Positions 1 to 11,000 of a stretch of 64,000 nucleotides of DNA are shown piece after piece. Origin of the DNA: CAZDCZ01 sp964504155 (GTDB lineage Bacteria; Bacteroidota; Bacteroidia; Bacteroidales; UBA12077); NCBI GenBank assembly GCA_964504155.1, contig CAZDCZ010000002.1, forward strand, positions 10,355-74,354, in the 5' to 3' direction. A program made the position numbers and the translations under genes. Numbering within the stretch: the first letter of the stretch is position 1; the number at the start of each line of letters is the position of its first letter. The notes under the pieces were generated by a model. It saw nothing but the letters and a program-made list of their open reading frames with translations, did not search any database and was not told the origin of the DNA.

Positions 1-640
1 TTGTTCTCAAAAATTTTGCTTCAGAGGTAAAATCCGACACTAAAGCTCCGTTACTACTAATTTTATCTGCAACAGGTTTATGTATAGAAGGATATAAATT
101 GTCTAATCCATGGCCTAAAACAGCAATAGTATCTAATCCGTTTTCTAAAGCAGTATTATGAGCACAAATATCGATACCATATGCAAGACCGCTTACTATA
201 ATTGGTTTATGAGATTTTATATTTTTTACTAAGTTTTTACAATTTTCGATTCCTATTTCTGTTGCATTACGAGTCCCAACAATACTAATTACTTTAGTAT
301 TATTAAAATCGACATTTCCCTTAGTATATAAGACCATAGGTCCATCGGGACAATTTTTCAATCTAACAGGATAATCATTATCTAAATAAAAGCGCGCATT
401 AATATTATTTTTAATAATAAATTCTATTTCTTTTTCAGCTTTCTCGAAATATTTTTTGTTATTAGTAATATTGCTAACAAGTTGAGTACCTATATTGGGG
501 ATTTTTTGTAATCGACCTGCTGTTTCTTTAAATATTCCATCAACACTACCAATATAAGAAACAAGATTTCTGGCAATAACCGGTCCCACCTTAGGAATAA
601 GGCTTAACGCTATTTTATTTAATAAAGATTTGTTTTCCAT
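1..640 (-). CDS. dprA: DNA-processing protein DprA/Smf (C-terminal part cut off by the window edge)
   Basis: The reverse strand reads without a stop from ATG at 640 to the window edge, giving about 213 residues. The N-terminus (LIPKVGPVIARNL) resembles the helix-hairpin-helix/SAM-like region of DprA. The Rossmann-like core is clear: VLYTKGN, then SIVGTRNATEIG, then IIVSGLAYGID and the HGLDNLYPS segment. DprA binds single-stranded DNA and loads RecA during natural transformation, and is widely conserved even in species not known to be competent. The gene lies 169 bp downstream of the glutamate dehydrogenase gene on the same strand and is separated from it by a terminator. The family call is firm; the C-terminal winged-helix region lies outside the window. 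Confidence 0.93.
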   Translation of the reverse strand, partial: MENKSLLNKIALSLIPKVGPVIARNLVSYIGSVDGIFKETAGRLQKIPNIGTQLVSNITNNKKYFEKAEKEIEFIIKNNINARFYLDNDYPVRLKNCPDGPMVLYTKGNVDFNNTKVISIVGTRNATEIGIENCKNLVKNIKSHKPIIVSGLAYGIDICAHNTALENGLDTIAVLGHGLDNLYPSIHKPVADKISSNGALVSDFTSEAKFLRT

Positions 641-745
641 TTTATCAATATCATTATTTTGTTCTTACAACAAATCTAATATTTTTTTATTTTATTTTAC
701 TATAATTCAAAAATGTAAAAATCACACAATATTATAATAAACAAG

Positions 746-773
746 AAAAGACTGCCCAAACGAGCAGTCTTTT
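746..773 (-). terminator. Intrinsic terminator after glutamate dehydrogenase
   Basis: Perfect 10-bp stem (AAAAGACTGC / GCAGTCTTTT) with an 8-nt loop, 37 bp past the gdhA stop codon. Read on the minus strand, the stem ends in TTTT followed by a T-rich tail, which fits a rho-independent terminator separating gdhA from dprA. Confidence 0.85.
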
Positions 774-809
774 CAAACCTTAAATTACAAACTAAAATTT
801 TAGAGTAAA

Positions 810-2147
<1,338 letters not shown>

Positions 2148-2189
2148 ATCAAAAAAAATTAAATTGTATTTATTGTTCTAAATTATTCG

Positions 2190-2197
2190 CAAATGTA
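2190..2197 (-). promoter_or_regulatory. Candidate Bacteroidetes -7 box for gdhA
   Basis: The minus strand reads TACATTTG, matching the Bacteroidetes sigma -7 consensus TAnnTTTG, 43 bp upstream of the gdhA start codon. No well-spaced -33 TTTG is visible, so the assignment is tentative. Confidence 0.4.
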
Positions 2198-2352
2198 TAT
2201 TTAAAAATTCAAATTATATAATACAAAAATCGCAAACTAATATGATACACAACATCTTTTACAGAATAGTTTATAAATAGCTTGTTTACATATTATTTTA
2301 CGCATAAAAAGTTTTTTATTTTAACATTCTTACTATATAACATAATTACTAT

Positions 2353-2826
2353 CTATATATATTTATCTAAAGAAGTTAACAATAATGTTTTTTGATTTTT
2401 GGTCAGTCCTGTAAGAGATATGGAAGGATATTTAGCAATCCCATTTGGGGTTTTAATAAAAAGTACCAATTCCTTTTTCAAATTAAAAAAAGATGCATCA
2501 ATCTTATACTTCACAAAATTTCTCTTTTCGAATTCTATAGAATTTCTTTCATCTGAAAACAGCCTAACAGATACATATCGCAAAATTATTTTACTATTAT
2601 CATCGCTATATTCTATATAACAGTAATTAACAAAATTTATATATATAACATACAATATATAAACAATAGAAGCTAGAATAATAAATTTTTCTTTTGAGAT
2701 AAATTTAACATAATCATCGAAAAAATTTGTTAAAAAAACAACTATCATCAATGGGAAGAAAATAATTGGTATAAGATATCTTCTTACATTAAATTTAAAT
2801 AGATTCTGTTTATTGTCGAACTTCAT
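2353..2826 (-). CDS. Small membrane protein, two TM segments with a PH-like C-terminal domain
   Basis: No named family is recognised. The 157-residue protein has a short basic N-terminus, two hydrophobic segments (about 17-35 and 47-66), and a soluble C-terminal domain of about 90 residues rich in beta strand. This layout resembles bacterial PH-like (bPH) or YcxB-type membrane proteins found across Bacteroidota, where a short two-helix hairpin anchors a cytoplasmic PH fold. It is isolated between gdhA and the divergent aroB. A TAnnTTTG box lies at 2847-2854, close to the start. The reading frame and topology are convincing; the PH-like assignment is inference from layout only. Confidence 0.7.
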   Translation of the reverse strand: MKFDNKQNLFKFNVRRYLIPIIFFPLMIVVFLTNFFDDYVKFISKEKFIILASIVYILYVIYINFVNYCYIEYSDDNSKIILRYVSVRLFSDERNSIEFEKRNFVKYKIDASFFNLKKELVLFIKTPNGIAKYPSISLTGLTKNQKTLLLTSLDKYI

Positions 2827-2846
2827 TATTATTATTTTTGGGATAT

Positions 2847-2854
2847 CAAAGGTA
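2847..2854 (-). promoter_or_regulatory. Candidate -7 box upstream of the small membrane protein
   Basis: The minus strand reads TACCTTTG, a match to TAnnTTTG, about 21 bp upstream of the start codon at 2826. The -33 region is weak. The short leader would be typical of Bacteroidetes transcripts. Confidence 0.4.
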
Positions 2855-3079
2855 CGTAACTTTCTTTATTTAAACCTATCTTTCTCATATTAATAAATAG
2901 TATTTATTCTCACAATTATTATGTTTACATAATTGCTACTCAAGTGGTAACACAAATACATAGATTTATTCTAATTATATGCTTTTATTTTAAAATTCTT
3001 TCTACAAACTATGTCTATGAATTGATATTATCATTAAGTTTGTGTAATAAAGCTAATCGATTAAAAAATATTATGATTA

Positions 3080-4147
3080 ATGAGCATAATTAAAGACAAA
3101 AATAATACAATAATAATATCAGACGATATAAATAAAATACTAAAACAGTACTTACAATCGAATACGTATTCAAATATATTTATTCTTGTTGATACTAACA
3201 CTAAAGATTATTGTTTACCTCTTATAAAAGATATAAAGCTATTATATTCTATTGATATAATTACTGTTTCTGCCGGAGACAAGAATAAAAATATTAGCTC
3301 AGTTCAGCAAATTTGGGAATATCTAAGCACTAACAATGCCGATCGTTCTTCTCTTATAATAAATCTTGGAGGTGGAATGATTTGCGATTTAGGAGGTTTT
3401 GCTGCATCAACATTTAAAAGAGGAATTGATTTTATAAATATACCTACAACTTTACTCGCTCAAGTTGATGCTTCTATTGGAGGAAAAACCGGAATTAATT
3501 TTATGGGACTAAAAAATGAAATAGGATTGTTCCGACCGGCAAAGCAGGTATTAATCGATAGTATATTTTTAAAAACTCTTGACAAACGTAATATTCTATC
3601 GGGTTGGGCAGAAATGATAAAGCACTCATTAATATACAGTTACGAAAATTTCATTTCTTTAACGGATATTAGAGTACAAAATATTAATTACAAGCAATTT
3701 AACTTCGTAATTGATCGTTCTATAAATATTAAAAAACATTTCGTTGATATTGATCCCGAAGAACATTCGATGAGAAAAGCTCTAAATTTCGGTCACACAT
3801 TTGGACACGCTTTTGAAAGTTATTTTATTACAAAAAACAACTTCTTACTTCATGGCGAAGCAATTGCTCATGGAATAATATGCGAATTAATTTTTTCTAG
3901 TCTTATATTCAATATAGATAAAGTAAAAGTAAATAAAATAATCTCGTACTTATTATCGCTTTATAAAAAACTTAATATTACTGAAGATGATTTCGAAAAA
4001 ATATATTTTTATATAAGTCACGACAAAAAAAAATTTAATAAAAAAATTAATATTACATTATTACAAGATTTTGGAAAACCAATAATAAATCAAGAATTAC
4101 AAAAAACTAATTGTTTTGAAATATTAAACAAATATATTAACTTATAG
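3080..4147 (+). CDS. aroB: 3-dehydroquinate synthase
   Basis: AroB converts DAHP to 3-dehydroquinate, the second step of the shikimate pathway, using NAD+ and a divalent metal. The 355-residue protein shows the NAD-binding glycine motif LGGGMICDLGGFAAS, the TTLLAQVDASIGGKTGIN block that binds substrate and cofactor, and metal-ligand regions with GHTFGHAFES and HGEAIAHG. The ATG at 3080 gives the N-terminus expected for the family; another ATG at 3073 is out of frame. The next gene, 47 bp downstream on the same strand, is aroA, so the two probably form a shikimate operon. Many AT-rich codons match the genome background. Confidence 0.95.
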   Translation: MSIIKDKNNTIIISDDINKILKQYLQSNTYSNIFILVDTNTKDYCLPLIKDIKLLYSIDIITVSAGDKNKNISSVQQIWEYLSTNNADRSSLIINLGGGMICDLGGFAASTFKRGIDFINIPTTLLAQVDASIGGKTGINFMGLKNEIGLFRPAKQVLIDSIFLKTLDKRNILSGWAEMIKHSLIYSYENFISLTDIRVQNINYKQFNFVIDRSINIKKHFVDIDPEEHSMRKALNFGHTFGHAFESYFITKNNFLLHGEAIAHGIICELIFSSLIFNIDKVKVNKIISYLLSLYKKLNITEDDFEKIYFYISHDKKKFNKKINITLLQDFGKPIINQELQKTNCFEILNKYINL

Positions 4148-4194
4148 CTTTAAAAAAGCTATTAAATTTTTATACTTTTTTTATAGATATTATT

Positions 4195-5421
4195 ATGAAA
4201 TACTACATACAGAAAAACAAAATATTAAAAGGGGAAATTAACTTACCATCATCGAAAAGTATTAGCAATAGATTGTTACTAATTAGAGCCTTATGTAATC
4301 ATGACTTTAAAATTAATAATCTTTCAGATTGCGACGACACTACTCTATTATCAACTGCTTTAGATAATCTCAAAGAATTTGAAATAAATATAGAAAATGC
4401 AGGAACCCCAATGCGTTTTCTAACCGCATATTTAGCTTCTCAAACCGGAGAATATACACTTACCGGAACTCAAAGAATGCAAGAAAGACCAATAAAGGAA
4501 TTAGTAGAAGCTTTAAAGGAACTAGGTGCCAATATCGAATATCTTAAAAAAGGTGGTTATCCCCCAATAAAAATTAAAGGACAAAAACTAAAAGGTAACG
4601 AAATATCGATAAGAGCTGATGTTAGCAGTCAATTTATTAGTGCTATTATGCTTATTGCCCCTACATTAGAAACAGACTTAACAATTAATTTAATTGGCAA
4701 AATTCTTTCGAGAGATTATATTGTTATGACTCAAAGATTAATGATTGAATTTGGAATAAATGTATCATGGGACAAGAACATAATTAAGATTGAAAAAGGA
4801 AAATATAAAGCTAAAGATTACACTATTGAGGCTGATTGGAGTTCGGCAGCATGTTGGTTCGAAATGGCAGCATTTGCAGAAGAAACCGACATAAAACTAA
4901 TAGGCTTGCATAAAAATAGCATTCAAGGAGATGCTGTTTTGCCAAAAATTTTTCATAATATTGGAGTATCTACTGAATATCTATCTGATGGAATAAAACT
5001 AAGCAAAAACAATAAACATATAACTAGTTTTAAATTTGATTTTATATCGAATCCCGATTTAGTTCAAACTTTAGCTGTAACATTAGTTGGATTATCTATT
5101 CCTTTTGAATTCTCAGGCTTAGACAATCTAAATATTAAAGAAACAAACAGAGTTAACGCTTTAAAAATTGAACTTTTAAAATTAGGAAGTTCTATTGACG
5201 ATAACGAGAAAAATAGTATTTCTTGGGACGGCAGAAAAATTAGAATAAACCAAAAAGAAATCTTTTACAGCACCTATGCCGACCATAGAATGGCTATGGC
5301 CTTTGCCCCATTGGCTATTATTCATGATAATGTAATTATTAACCAACCTATGGTAGTTACAAAATCGTATCCTAATTTTTGGAAAGATTTTGTTTCTGTA
5401 GGATTTAATATTTCTAAGTAA
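4195..5421 (+). CDS. aroA: 3-phosphoshikimate 1-carboxyvinyltransferase (EPSP synthase)
   Basis: AroA transfers the enolpyruvyl group of PEP to shikimate-3-phosphate. This 408-residue protein is near the usual length (about 420) and shows the family landmarks in order: LPSSKSISNR near the N-terminus (shikimate-3-phosphate binding), NAGTPMRFL (PEP site), TQRMQERPI, DVSSQFISAIML, and the C-terminal YADHRMAMAFAPL. It follows aroB by 47 bp. The 3' end is convergent with the aminotransferase gene, only 16 bp away, with no obvious terminator between them. Confidence 0.96.
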   Translation: MKYYIQKNKILKGEINLPSSKSISNRLLLIRALCNHDFKINNLSDCDDTTLLSTALDNLKEFEINIENAGTPMRFLTAYLASQTGEYTLTGTQRMQERPIKELVEALKELGANIEYLKKGGYPPIKIKGQKLKGNEISIRADVSSQFISAIMLIAPTLETDLTINLIGKILSRDYIVMTQRLMIEFGINVSWDKNIIKIEKGKYKAKDYTIEADWSSAACWFEMAAFAEETDIKLIGLHKNSIQGDAVLPKIFHNIGVSTEYLSDGIKLSKNNKHITSFKFDFISNPDLVQTLAVTLVGLSIPFEFSGLDNLNIKETNRVNALKIELLKLGSSIDDNEKNSISWDGRKIRINQKEIFYSTYADHRMAMAFAPLAIIHDNVIINQPMVVTKSYPNFWKDFVSVGFNISK

Positions 5422-5437
5422 TTTACAAATTTCTATT

Positions 5438-6571
5438 TTACTTACAAAAAGCTTTCAATTTGCTAATCCCTTGATTTATTTCATCATCGGGACGTGCAAT
5501 ATTTATTCTGATAAAATTTGAGCATTTATCAGAAAAATGCTCACCAGGAATAACTGCTAGTTTCTGATCTTCGTATAGATCGATTGCAAATTTAAAACCA
5601 TCGGAAAATTTATCGGGTAACTTTGCCCAAACAAAATATCCTCCTTTAGTTTCTGGAATTACAAATCCTATTTTTATCAACTCATTCGAAATTTTTTTAT
5701 ACGAGTATGCCAATTGTTTGCGCAATTTAGAAATATACTGTTTCCCAAAATCCGACTCTTTTAAATAATCAACAATAGATTGCTGCAACACAGTTGCTGC
5801 ACATAAACCTGTATAATCGTGAATAGATTTTATTGCATCCATATGTTTTTTATGAGCTACTAAATACCCTATTCTCCATCCTGTAATAGAAAGTATTTTC
5901 GAAAAACTATTTGTATAAAATAAATATTCGTTAAACTTATCTAAAGGGATATATGGCTCTTCTTCGAAATACAACTCTCGATATACAGCATCGAGAACAA
6001 TAAAAATCTTATGTTTTATACTTATCTCGATTAAATTGTTAATCTCCTGTCTTGTCCATATTTTACCATAGGGATTCCCCGGCGAACTTAAAAATATTAC
6101 TTTTACATTATTCGAAATACATGTTTGCTCTAATTTTTCGTAATCGACCTTTGCGTCTTCGTTAAACGAAAATGGAATAAATTTCGAACCAAATATCTTA
6201 GGCAAATGATTATAACTCTCGTAAACAGGGTCGAATGCCAAAGTTGAAAATGGGGTTTTTATTATCTTGTTAAAATAAATAAAAAGTAAAGTAAGAGCTT
6301 CTGTAGCACCTTGAAGAATTAAAAAATTGTCTAAAGAAAATTGATATTGTTTATTATATTTTTTCAATAATAAATCGAGAAGTTCTTTATTTCCATTTCC
6401 GGGAGCATACTGATGAAGATTTTTGTCAGCATTTTCTTTTAATTTACTTATTAATTCTATCGGGGGCTGAAACCCCGGAATTCCTTGAGCAAAATTTATT
6501 CCACCAAAAGTTTTTACTTTATTACTCATAAAACTTATGTACGAACCTTCCGGTTTAGTATAATCAATCAT
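5438..6571 (-). CDS. Class I/II PLP aminotransferase (methionine/kynurenine aminotransferase-like)
   Basis: Fold type I aminotransferase of 377 residues. The PLP lysine is in YTNSFSKILSITGWRIGYL (about 219-237). SSPGNPYGKIW (about 161-171) carries the conserved Asn, and FIRINIARP near the C-terminus carries the substrate-carboxylate arginine. The N-terminal INFAQGIPGFQPP pattern places it nearest the YbdL / kynurenine-oxoglutarate transaminase group, which transfer amino groups from methionine or aromatic amino acids. The exact substrate cannot be read from sequence. It is the last gene of a tight operon: only 2 bp separates it from the transporter gene upstream. Confidence 0.88.
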   Translation of the reverse strand: MIDYTKPEGSYISFMSNKVKTFGGINFAQGIPGFQPPIELISKLKENADKNLHQYAPGNGNKELLDLLLKKYNKQYQFSLDNFLILQGATEALTLLFIYFNKIIKTPFSTLAFDPVYESYNHLPKIFGSKFIPFSFNEDAKVDYEKLEQTCISNNVKVIFLSSPGNPYGKIWTRQEINNLIEISIKHKIFIVLDAVYRELYFEEEPYIPLDKFNEYLFYTNSFSKILSITGWRIGYLVAHKKHMDAIKSIHDYTGLCAATVLQQSIVDYLKESDFGKQYISKLRKQLAYSYKKISNELIKIGFVIPETKGGYFVWAKLPDKFSDGFKFAIDLYEDQKLAVIPGEHFSDKCSNFIRINIARPDDEINQGISKLKAFCK

Positions 6572-6573
6572 AA

Positions 6574-7518
6574 TTATTTATTTTTATTCTTTTCATCATC
6601 CATACGAACTATTTTCCTTGACAGACCAAATTGCTCATCTTCAACATTACCCAAAGGTTCGGTATGAATCATAATATCATAAATATTACCAATATTATTC
6701 TTTATTTTTTCTTCAACTGCTTTTGATATTTTATGTCCCTCGGCAATTGTAATATTCTCATCAACCTCAATATCGAGAGAAATAACAAACATATTTGCAT
6801 GTTTTCTTAATCGTACTCTATGAGGATTATGAGCTCCTTCGACCGATTCAACAGCATCGAATAATTTACAATAAATTGTTGTATCCTCCACTCCGTCCAT
6901 TAACTCTTTATTTGTTTGCATAAAAATATCAAAGGCAGTTTTCATTATCATAAAACTAATACCTAAAGCAATTACTATATCGATTACAGGAAGTTGAAAT
7001 ATCTTAACAAACACTAATCCTACAAGAACAGAGCATGATAAAAGAATATCGCTATACATATTTTTACCATTTGCTATTAGCATCTTACTATCGACTTTTT
7101 TCCCTATTTTAAACTGATAAAATGCCAAAAAAGCTTTTCCAAAAATTGAAAATATTGTAACATAAATAGCCAACATCGATGGGATACTTAATTCGGCATT
7201 ATTTATTATTCTAAGAATAGTAGAATAAAACAATTGAGCTCCTGCAAAGAAAATAATAAAACTTACCGATTTTGCAGCAATAGTTTCTGCTCTATTATAT
7301 CCGTAAGGGTATTTTATATTAGGAGGTTTATTAACAAACTTAGCTGCAACAAGGCTAATAACAAAAGACAAAACATCGGTTGTGCTATCGATTCCATCGG
7401 CAAGAACAGCCATACTGCCGGAAATAACACCAACAGAAATTTTAAATACAGCAAGAACAAAATTTCCAATTATTCCAAACCACGATGCTTTATACAAATA
7501 TCTAGAACGTTCGTTCAT
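6574..7518 (-). CDS. Cation diffusion facilitator transporter, probable Mn/Fe-type
   Basis: CDF efflux protein of 314 residues with six hydrophobic segments and a C-terminal cytoplasmic domain of about 85 residues (HNPHRVRLRKHANMFVISLD). CDF proteins export divalent cations by proton antiport. The metal site in TM2 reads D44-x3-D48 (ADGIDSTTD) and in TM5 N153-x3-D157. Zinc-type CDFs carry H or D at the first position of both pairs, while the DxxxD/NxxxD combination is the one known from manganese/iron-type members. The gene sits between tadA (19 bp upstream) and the aminotransferase gene (2 bp downstream) in an operon. The metal specificity is an inference from these residues. Confidence 0.9.
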   Translation of the reverse strand: MNERSRYLYKASWFGIIGNFVLAVFKISVGVISGSMAVLADGIDSTTDVLSFVISLVAAKFVNKPPNIKYPYGYNRAETIAAKSVSFIIFFAGAQLFYSTILRIINNAELSIPSMLAIYVTIFSIFGKAFLAFYQFKIGKKVDSKMLIANGKNMYSDILLSCSVLVGLVFVKIFQLPVIDIVIALGISFMIMKTAFDIFMQTNKELMDGVEDTTIYCKLFDAVESVEGAHNPHRVRLRKHANMFVISLDIEVDENITIAEGHKISKAVEEKIKNNIGNIYDIMIHTEPLGNVEDEQFGLSRKIVRMDDEKNKNK

Positions 7519-7537
7519 TTTATTAAATATTTAATTT

Positions 7538-7978
7538 TTATCTTTTACTTTTAAAGAAATCGGAAATAATCTTTCCGCATTCATCAGCCATAATCCCATT
7601 AACAATTTCTGTTTTAGGATGAAGTATATTATCTTTATTTAAAGAATATCCTCTTTTTTTATCGGAGGCACCATACACAATTTTTGATATCTGAGACCAA
7701 TACAAAGCTCCGGCACACATAACACAAGGCTCTAAAGTAACATATAAAATACAATTATGTAAATATTTACCACCCAAACTATTTGCTGCAGCAGTAATTG
7801 CCTGCATCTCGGCATGAGCAGTAACATCGTTTAATGTTTCGGTTAAATTATGAGTACGTGCAATAATTCTATCTTTACAAACAATTACAGCACCAACAGG
7901 GATCTCGCCTCTTTCATGTGCCTTTTCGGCTTCTTTAAAAGCCTCTTTCATAAAATATTCGTCAGAGAAAATTTTCAT
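7538..7978 (-). CDS. tadA: tRNA-specific adenosine deaminase
   Basis: TadA deaminates A34 to inosine in the anticodon of tRNA-Arg. The 146-residue protein has the CDA-fold zinc motifs: HAEMQAI (zinc His and proton-shuttling Glu, about 55-61) and PCVMCAGAL (two zinc Cys, about 83-91). The N-terminal EAFKEAEKAHERGEIPVGA segment is typical for the family. It is the first gene of a three-gene operon and is divergent from aspS. A TAnnTTTG box lies about 32 bp upstream. A generic nucleoside deaminase (guanine deaminase-like) is a weaker alternative. Confidence 0.9.
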   Translation of the reverse strand: MKIFSDEYFMKEAFKEAEKAHERGEIPVGAVIVCKDRIIARTHNLTETLNDVTAHAEMQAITAAANSLGGKYLHNCILYVTLEPCVMCAGALYWSQISKIVYGASDKKRGYSLNKDNILHPKTEIVNGIMADECGKIISDFFKSKR

Positions 7979-8009
7979 TAAAAAAACTAGTTATAAATTA
8001 ATTATCTGT

Positions 8010-8017
8010 CAAAGTTA
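8010..8017 (-). promoter_or_regulatory. Candidate -7 box for the tadA operon
   Basis: The minus strand reads TAACTTTG, matching TAnnTTTG, 32 bp upstream of the tadA start in the 122-bp tadA/aspS divergent region. No clean -33 box is visible at the usual spacing. Confidence 0.4.
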
Positions 8018-8100
8018 ACATCAATAAAAAGAATAATTAAAAAAATCTTTATATTTTCGCAGATTAAATACAAAAGTAAATTTACATAAAATACAAAAGC

Positions 8101-9903
8101 ATGTATAGGACACACACTTGCGGAGAATTAAGATTAGAACATATTAACAAAACTGTAAAACTAAGCGGTTGGGTACAAGCAAAACGAAACCTTGGAGGCA
8201 TGACCTTTATTACCCTTAGAGACAGATATGGAATAACTCAACTTGTTTTTGACGAGAAGACTTCTGACACATTAAAAGAAAAAATAAGCAATCTAGGAAG
8301 AGAATATGTTATTAGCATCTCAGGAAAAGTAATTGAACGAAGCAGTAAAAACCCTAATATGTCAACCGGTGATATTGAAATTATTGTATCGGAACTCGAT
8401 ATTTTAAATAAATCGGAGATTCCTCCTTTCACTATTGAAGACGAAACCGATGGAGGTATTGAATTACGCATGAAATACAGATATCTCGACCTTAGACGAA
8501 ATCCTATTAAAGAAAATTTAATGCTTCGTCATCGTATGGGGCAAGAAATACGAAAATATCTCGACAGAGAGAGTTTTATGGAAATAGAAACACCTTACCT
8601 TATTAAATCAACACCTGAAGGAGCTCGTGATTTTATTGTTCCATCGAGAATGAATGCCGGGGAGTTTTATGCTTTACCACAATCGCCACAAACATTTAAA
8701 CAATTACTTATGATATCGGGCTTCGACAGATATTTTCAGATTGTAAAATGCTTCCGCGATGAAGACCTTAGAGCCGACAGACAACCTGAATTTACTCAGA
8801 TAGACTGCGAGATGACTTTTGTTGAACAAGAAGATGTTATTAACACTTTTGAAGGTTTAGCAAAATATCTTTTTAAAGAAATTAAAGGAATCGAATTTAC
8901 AGAAAGTTTCCCTCGTATTTCGTATCAAGATGCTATGAAATACTATGGCAGCGACAAACCAGACCTACGATTCGGAATAAAAATAGCAGAATTAACAAAA
9001 TTAGCTCAAGGAAAAGATTTTAAAGTATTTGATAGTGTTGAGTATATTGGCGGGATATGTGCCGGCAATTCGGCTGACTATTCTCGAAAAAAATTAGATG
9101 CTCTTACTAAATTTGTTCAACAACCTCAAGTTGGAGCCAAAGGCTTAGTTTACGTAAAATGTAACGAAGACGGCAGTTTTAAATCATCGGTTGATAAATT
9201 TTTTGGAGCAGACGATTTTAAAGAATGGATGAATGCTTTAAATGCAAAACCGGGAGATTTACTTTTACTCTTAGCCGGAAATAAAAATAAAACAATTAAT
9301 GCTTTAGGAGTTTTACGCCTTGAAATGGGAAACCAATTAAACTTACGCGATAAAGATAAATTCTCTGCTGCTTGGGTAGTTGACTTTCCGTTGCTTGAAT
9401 GGGACGAAGAAGCAAAAAGATACACTGCAATGCATCACCCATTTACTTCACCTAAAGTAGAAGATATTGAATTATTCGAAAAAGACCCAGGAAAAATGAG
9501 AGCCAATGCCTACGATTTTATTATTAACGGAGTTGAAATTGGCGGTGGATCAATAAGAATTCATCAAAGAGAAATGCAAGAAAAAATGTTCTCGGCTCTT
9601 GGAATAGGTAAAGAAGAAGCTATAGAGAAATTTGGCTTCTTATTAGATGCATTTAAATTTGGAGCTCCACCTCACGGAGGAATTGCCTTTGGATTCGATA
9701 GGTGGTGCTCGGTATTTGGTGGTTCAGAATCTATTCGCGATTATATTGCATTCCCAAAAAACAATTCGGGAAGAGATATTATGATTAATTCTCCTTCAAG
9801 CATAGATAACAATCAACTTGAAGAATTAAATCTAAAACTCGTAAAAAAAAACACAAATAAATATAAGAACAAATTCAATAACAAAAATCCTGATTGTGAA
9901 TAA
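8101..9903 (+). CDS. aspS: Aspartyl-tRNA synthetase
   Basis: Class II synthetase of 600 residues, the usual bacterial length. The order is an N-terminal OB-fold anticodon-binding domain (about 1-110), the catalytic core, and an inserted GAD domain (about 280-420, starting [19 protein letters not shown]). Motif 2 reads [19 protein letters not shown] and motif 3 contains [17 protein letters not shown], followed by the characteristic [19 protein letters not shown]. The C-terminus is a Lys/Asn-rich tail. The start at 8101 ([11 protein letters not shown]) is the canonical bacterial AspRS beginning. The gene is divergent from tadA. Whether it is discriminating or also charges tRNA-Asn is not decided here. 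Confidence 0.97.
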   Translation: MYRTHTCGELRLEHINKTVKLSGWVQAKRNLGGMTFITLRDRYGITQLVFDEKTSDTLKEKISNLGREYVISISGKVIERSSKNPNMSTGDIEIIVSELDILNKSEIPPFTIEDETDGGIELRMKYRYLDLRRNPIKENLMLRHRMGQEIRKYLDRESFMEIETPYLIKSTPEGARDFIVPSRMNAGEFYALPQSPQTFKQLLMISGFDRYFQIVKCFRDEDLRADRQPEFTQIDCEMTFVEQEDVINTFEGLAKYLFKEIKGIEFTESFPRISYQDAMKYYGSDKPDLRFGIKIAELTKLAQGKDFKVFDSVEYIGGICAGNSADYSRKKLDALTKFVQQPQVGAKGLVYVKCNEDGSFKSSVDKFFGADDFKEWMNALNAKPGDLLLLLAGNKNKTINALGVLRLEMGNQLNLRDKDKFSAAWVVDFPLLEWDEEAKRYTAMHHPFTSPKVEDIELFEKDPGKMRANAYDFIINGVEIGGGSIRIHQREMQEKMFSALGIGKEEAIEKFGFLLDAFKFGAPPHGGIAFGFDRWCSVFGGSESIRDYIAFPKNNSGRDIMINSPSSIDNNQLEELNLKLVKKNTNKYKNKFNNKNPDCE

Positions 9904-9997
9904 CTTTCGTTTTTTTTGTTAATAAGTATCACACATTTTATATAAAAAAAACAATATTCAATAATACTTTTGTTTTAATATCTTTATTTTAATTTAT

Positions 9998-10306
9998 ATG
10001 TTAAGTATTAATAAAGTAGATAACCAATTTATTGTTTCGTTTAGAAATATAAAAAAATTTAATTTTCAACTTACGAAAATTATTAACGAGGAATTAATTC
10101 ACTTATCCACCATTCCTAATTCTATAATTGTATTAGATATGGCACAAATAATTTTTATAGACAGTGCAGGAATCGATACTTTACTAAATTTACATAAAAC
10201 AACAAAATACTACAATTCTTCTATTAAGCTAATAAATGTAACAGAAGAAGCTAGAGAAATTTTTGAGCTTGTAAATCTTGATAAAACATTTGCAATTGAA
10301 AGTTAG
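9998..10306 (+). CDS. STAS-domain protein (anti-sigma factor antagonist-like)
   Basis: A 102-residue single-domain STAS protein. The core beta-strand IIVLDMAQIIFIDSAGIDTLL contains the DSAG turn whose serine is the phosphorylation site in SpoIIAA/RsbV-type antagonists. In that family the unphosphorylated form binds an anti-sigma kinase and frees a sigma factor; here no partner kinase or phosphatase gene is adjacent, so the pathway is unknown. It lies 94 bp after aspS and 29 bp before a thioesterase gene, and may be cotranscribed with the latter. Confidence 0.88.
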   Translation: MLSINKVDNQFIVSFRNIKKFNFQLTKIINEELIHLSTIPNSIIVLDMAQIIFIDSAGIDTLLNLHKTTKYYNSSIKLINVTEEAREIFELVNLDKTFAIES

Positions 10307-10335
10307 AAATTTATTAAAATAACTACTTTACAATT

Positions 10336-10806
10336 ATGAAGAAATTAAACAATCCATATTCCGACTTAGAAGGATATAAATGTTTTGGATGCTCGCCAAA
10401 AAATAAACAAGGCATGCAAATGGAATTTTACGAAGATGAAGAGTATATAATTTCTGATTGGTTGCCACAAGAACATCTTCAAGGATATAATAACATTTTA
10501 CACGGTGGCATTCAAAGCACATTAATGGACGAAATTGCCTGTTGGGTAGTTTATATTAAATGCGGCACAGCAGGAGTTACAACCGAGTTAAATATAAAAT
10601 TAAAAAAGACCGTTTTTGTTAACAAAGGGAAAATACGAATTAGAGCAAAACTTACAGAACAAAACAAACGATTTGCTATAATACATACCGAAATTCTCGA
10701 TGCCGAGAAAAATATCTGTGCCCAAGCAGAAATAAAATATTTTATCTTTTCGCAAGAAATAGCAAAAGAAAAATTAGCCTATCCCGGAGTGGAAAAATTC
10801 TATTAA
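10336..10806 (+). CDS. PaaI-family hotdog-fold thioesterase
   Basis: Hotdog-fold protein of 156 residues. The signature HGGIQSTLMDEIACW (about 56-70) matches the PaaI/YbgC acyl-CoA thioesterase helix, and VTTELNIKLKKTV is the following family strand. An N-terminal segment with CFGCSPKNKQG (about 16-26) resembles the FGCG-type start seen in Bacteroidota and actinobacterial PaaI proteins. Such enzymes hydrolyse acyl-CoA thioesters; the substrate is not predictable. It follows the STAS gene by 29 bp. The 194 bp after it hold nothing recognisable. Confidence 0.85.
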   Translation: MKKLNNPYSDLEGYKCFGCSPKNKQGMQMEFYEDEEYIISDWLPQEHLQGYNNILHGGIQSTLMDEIACWVVYIKCGTAGVTTELNIKLKKTVFVNKGKIRIRAKLTEQNKRFAIIHTEILDAEKNICAQAEIKYFIFSQEIAKEKLAYPGVEKFY

Positions 10807-11000
10807 TATTATCCATCTTTACATTAAATACAGTTAAACTATCATATTTTAAGGATATTATATTTGGCATACGCTTAATAAAAAAATATAATGCAAAATT
10901 ATTATTTTACAGATAAATAAAATAAATAAACACATCAAGTTTTGGATACTAACCTGAATTCTATGTAAGTGTGGACAAAGCTTACATCGAACTTAGATTA

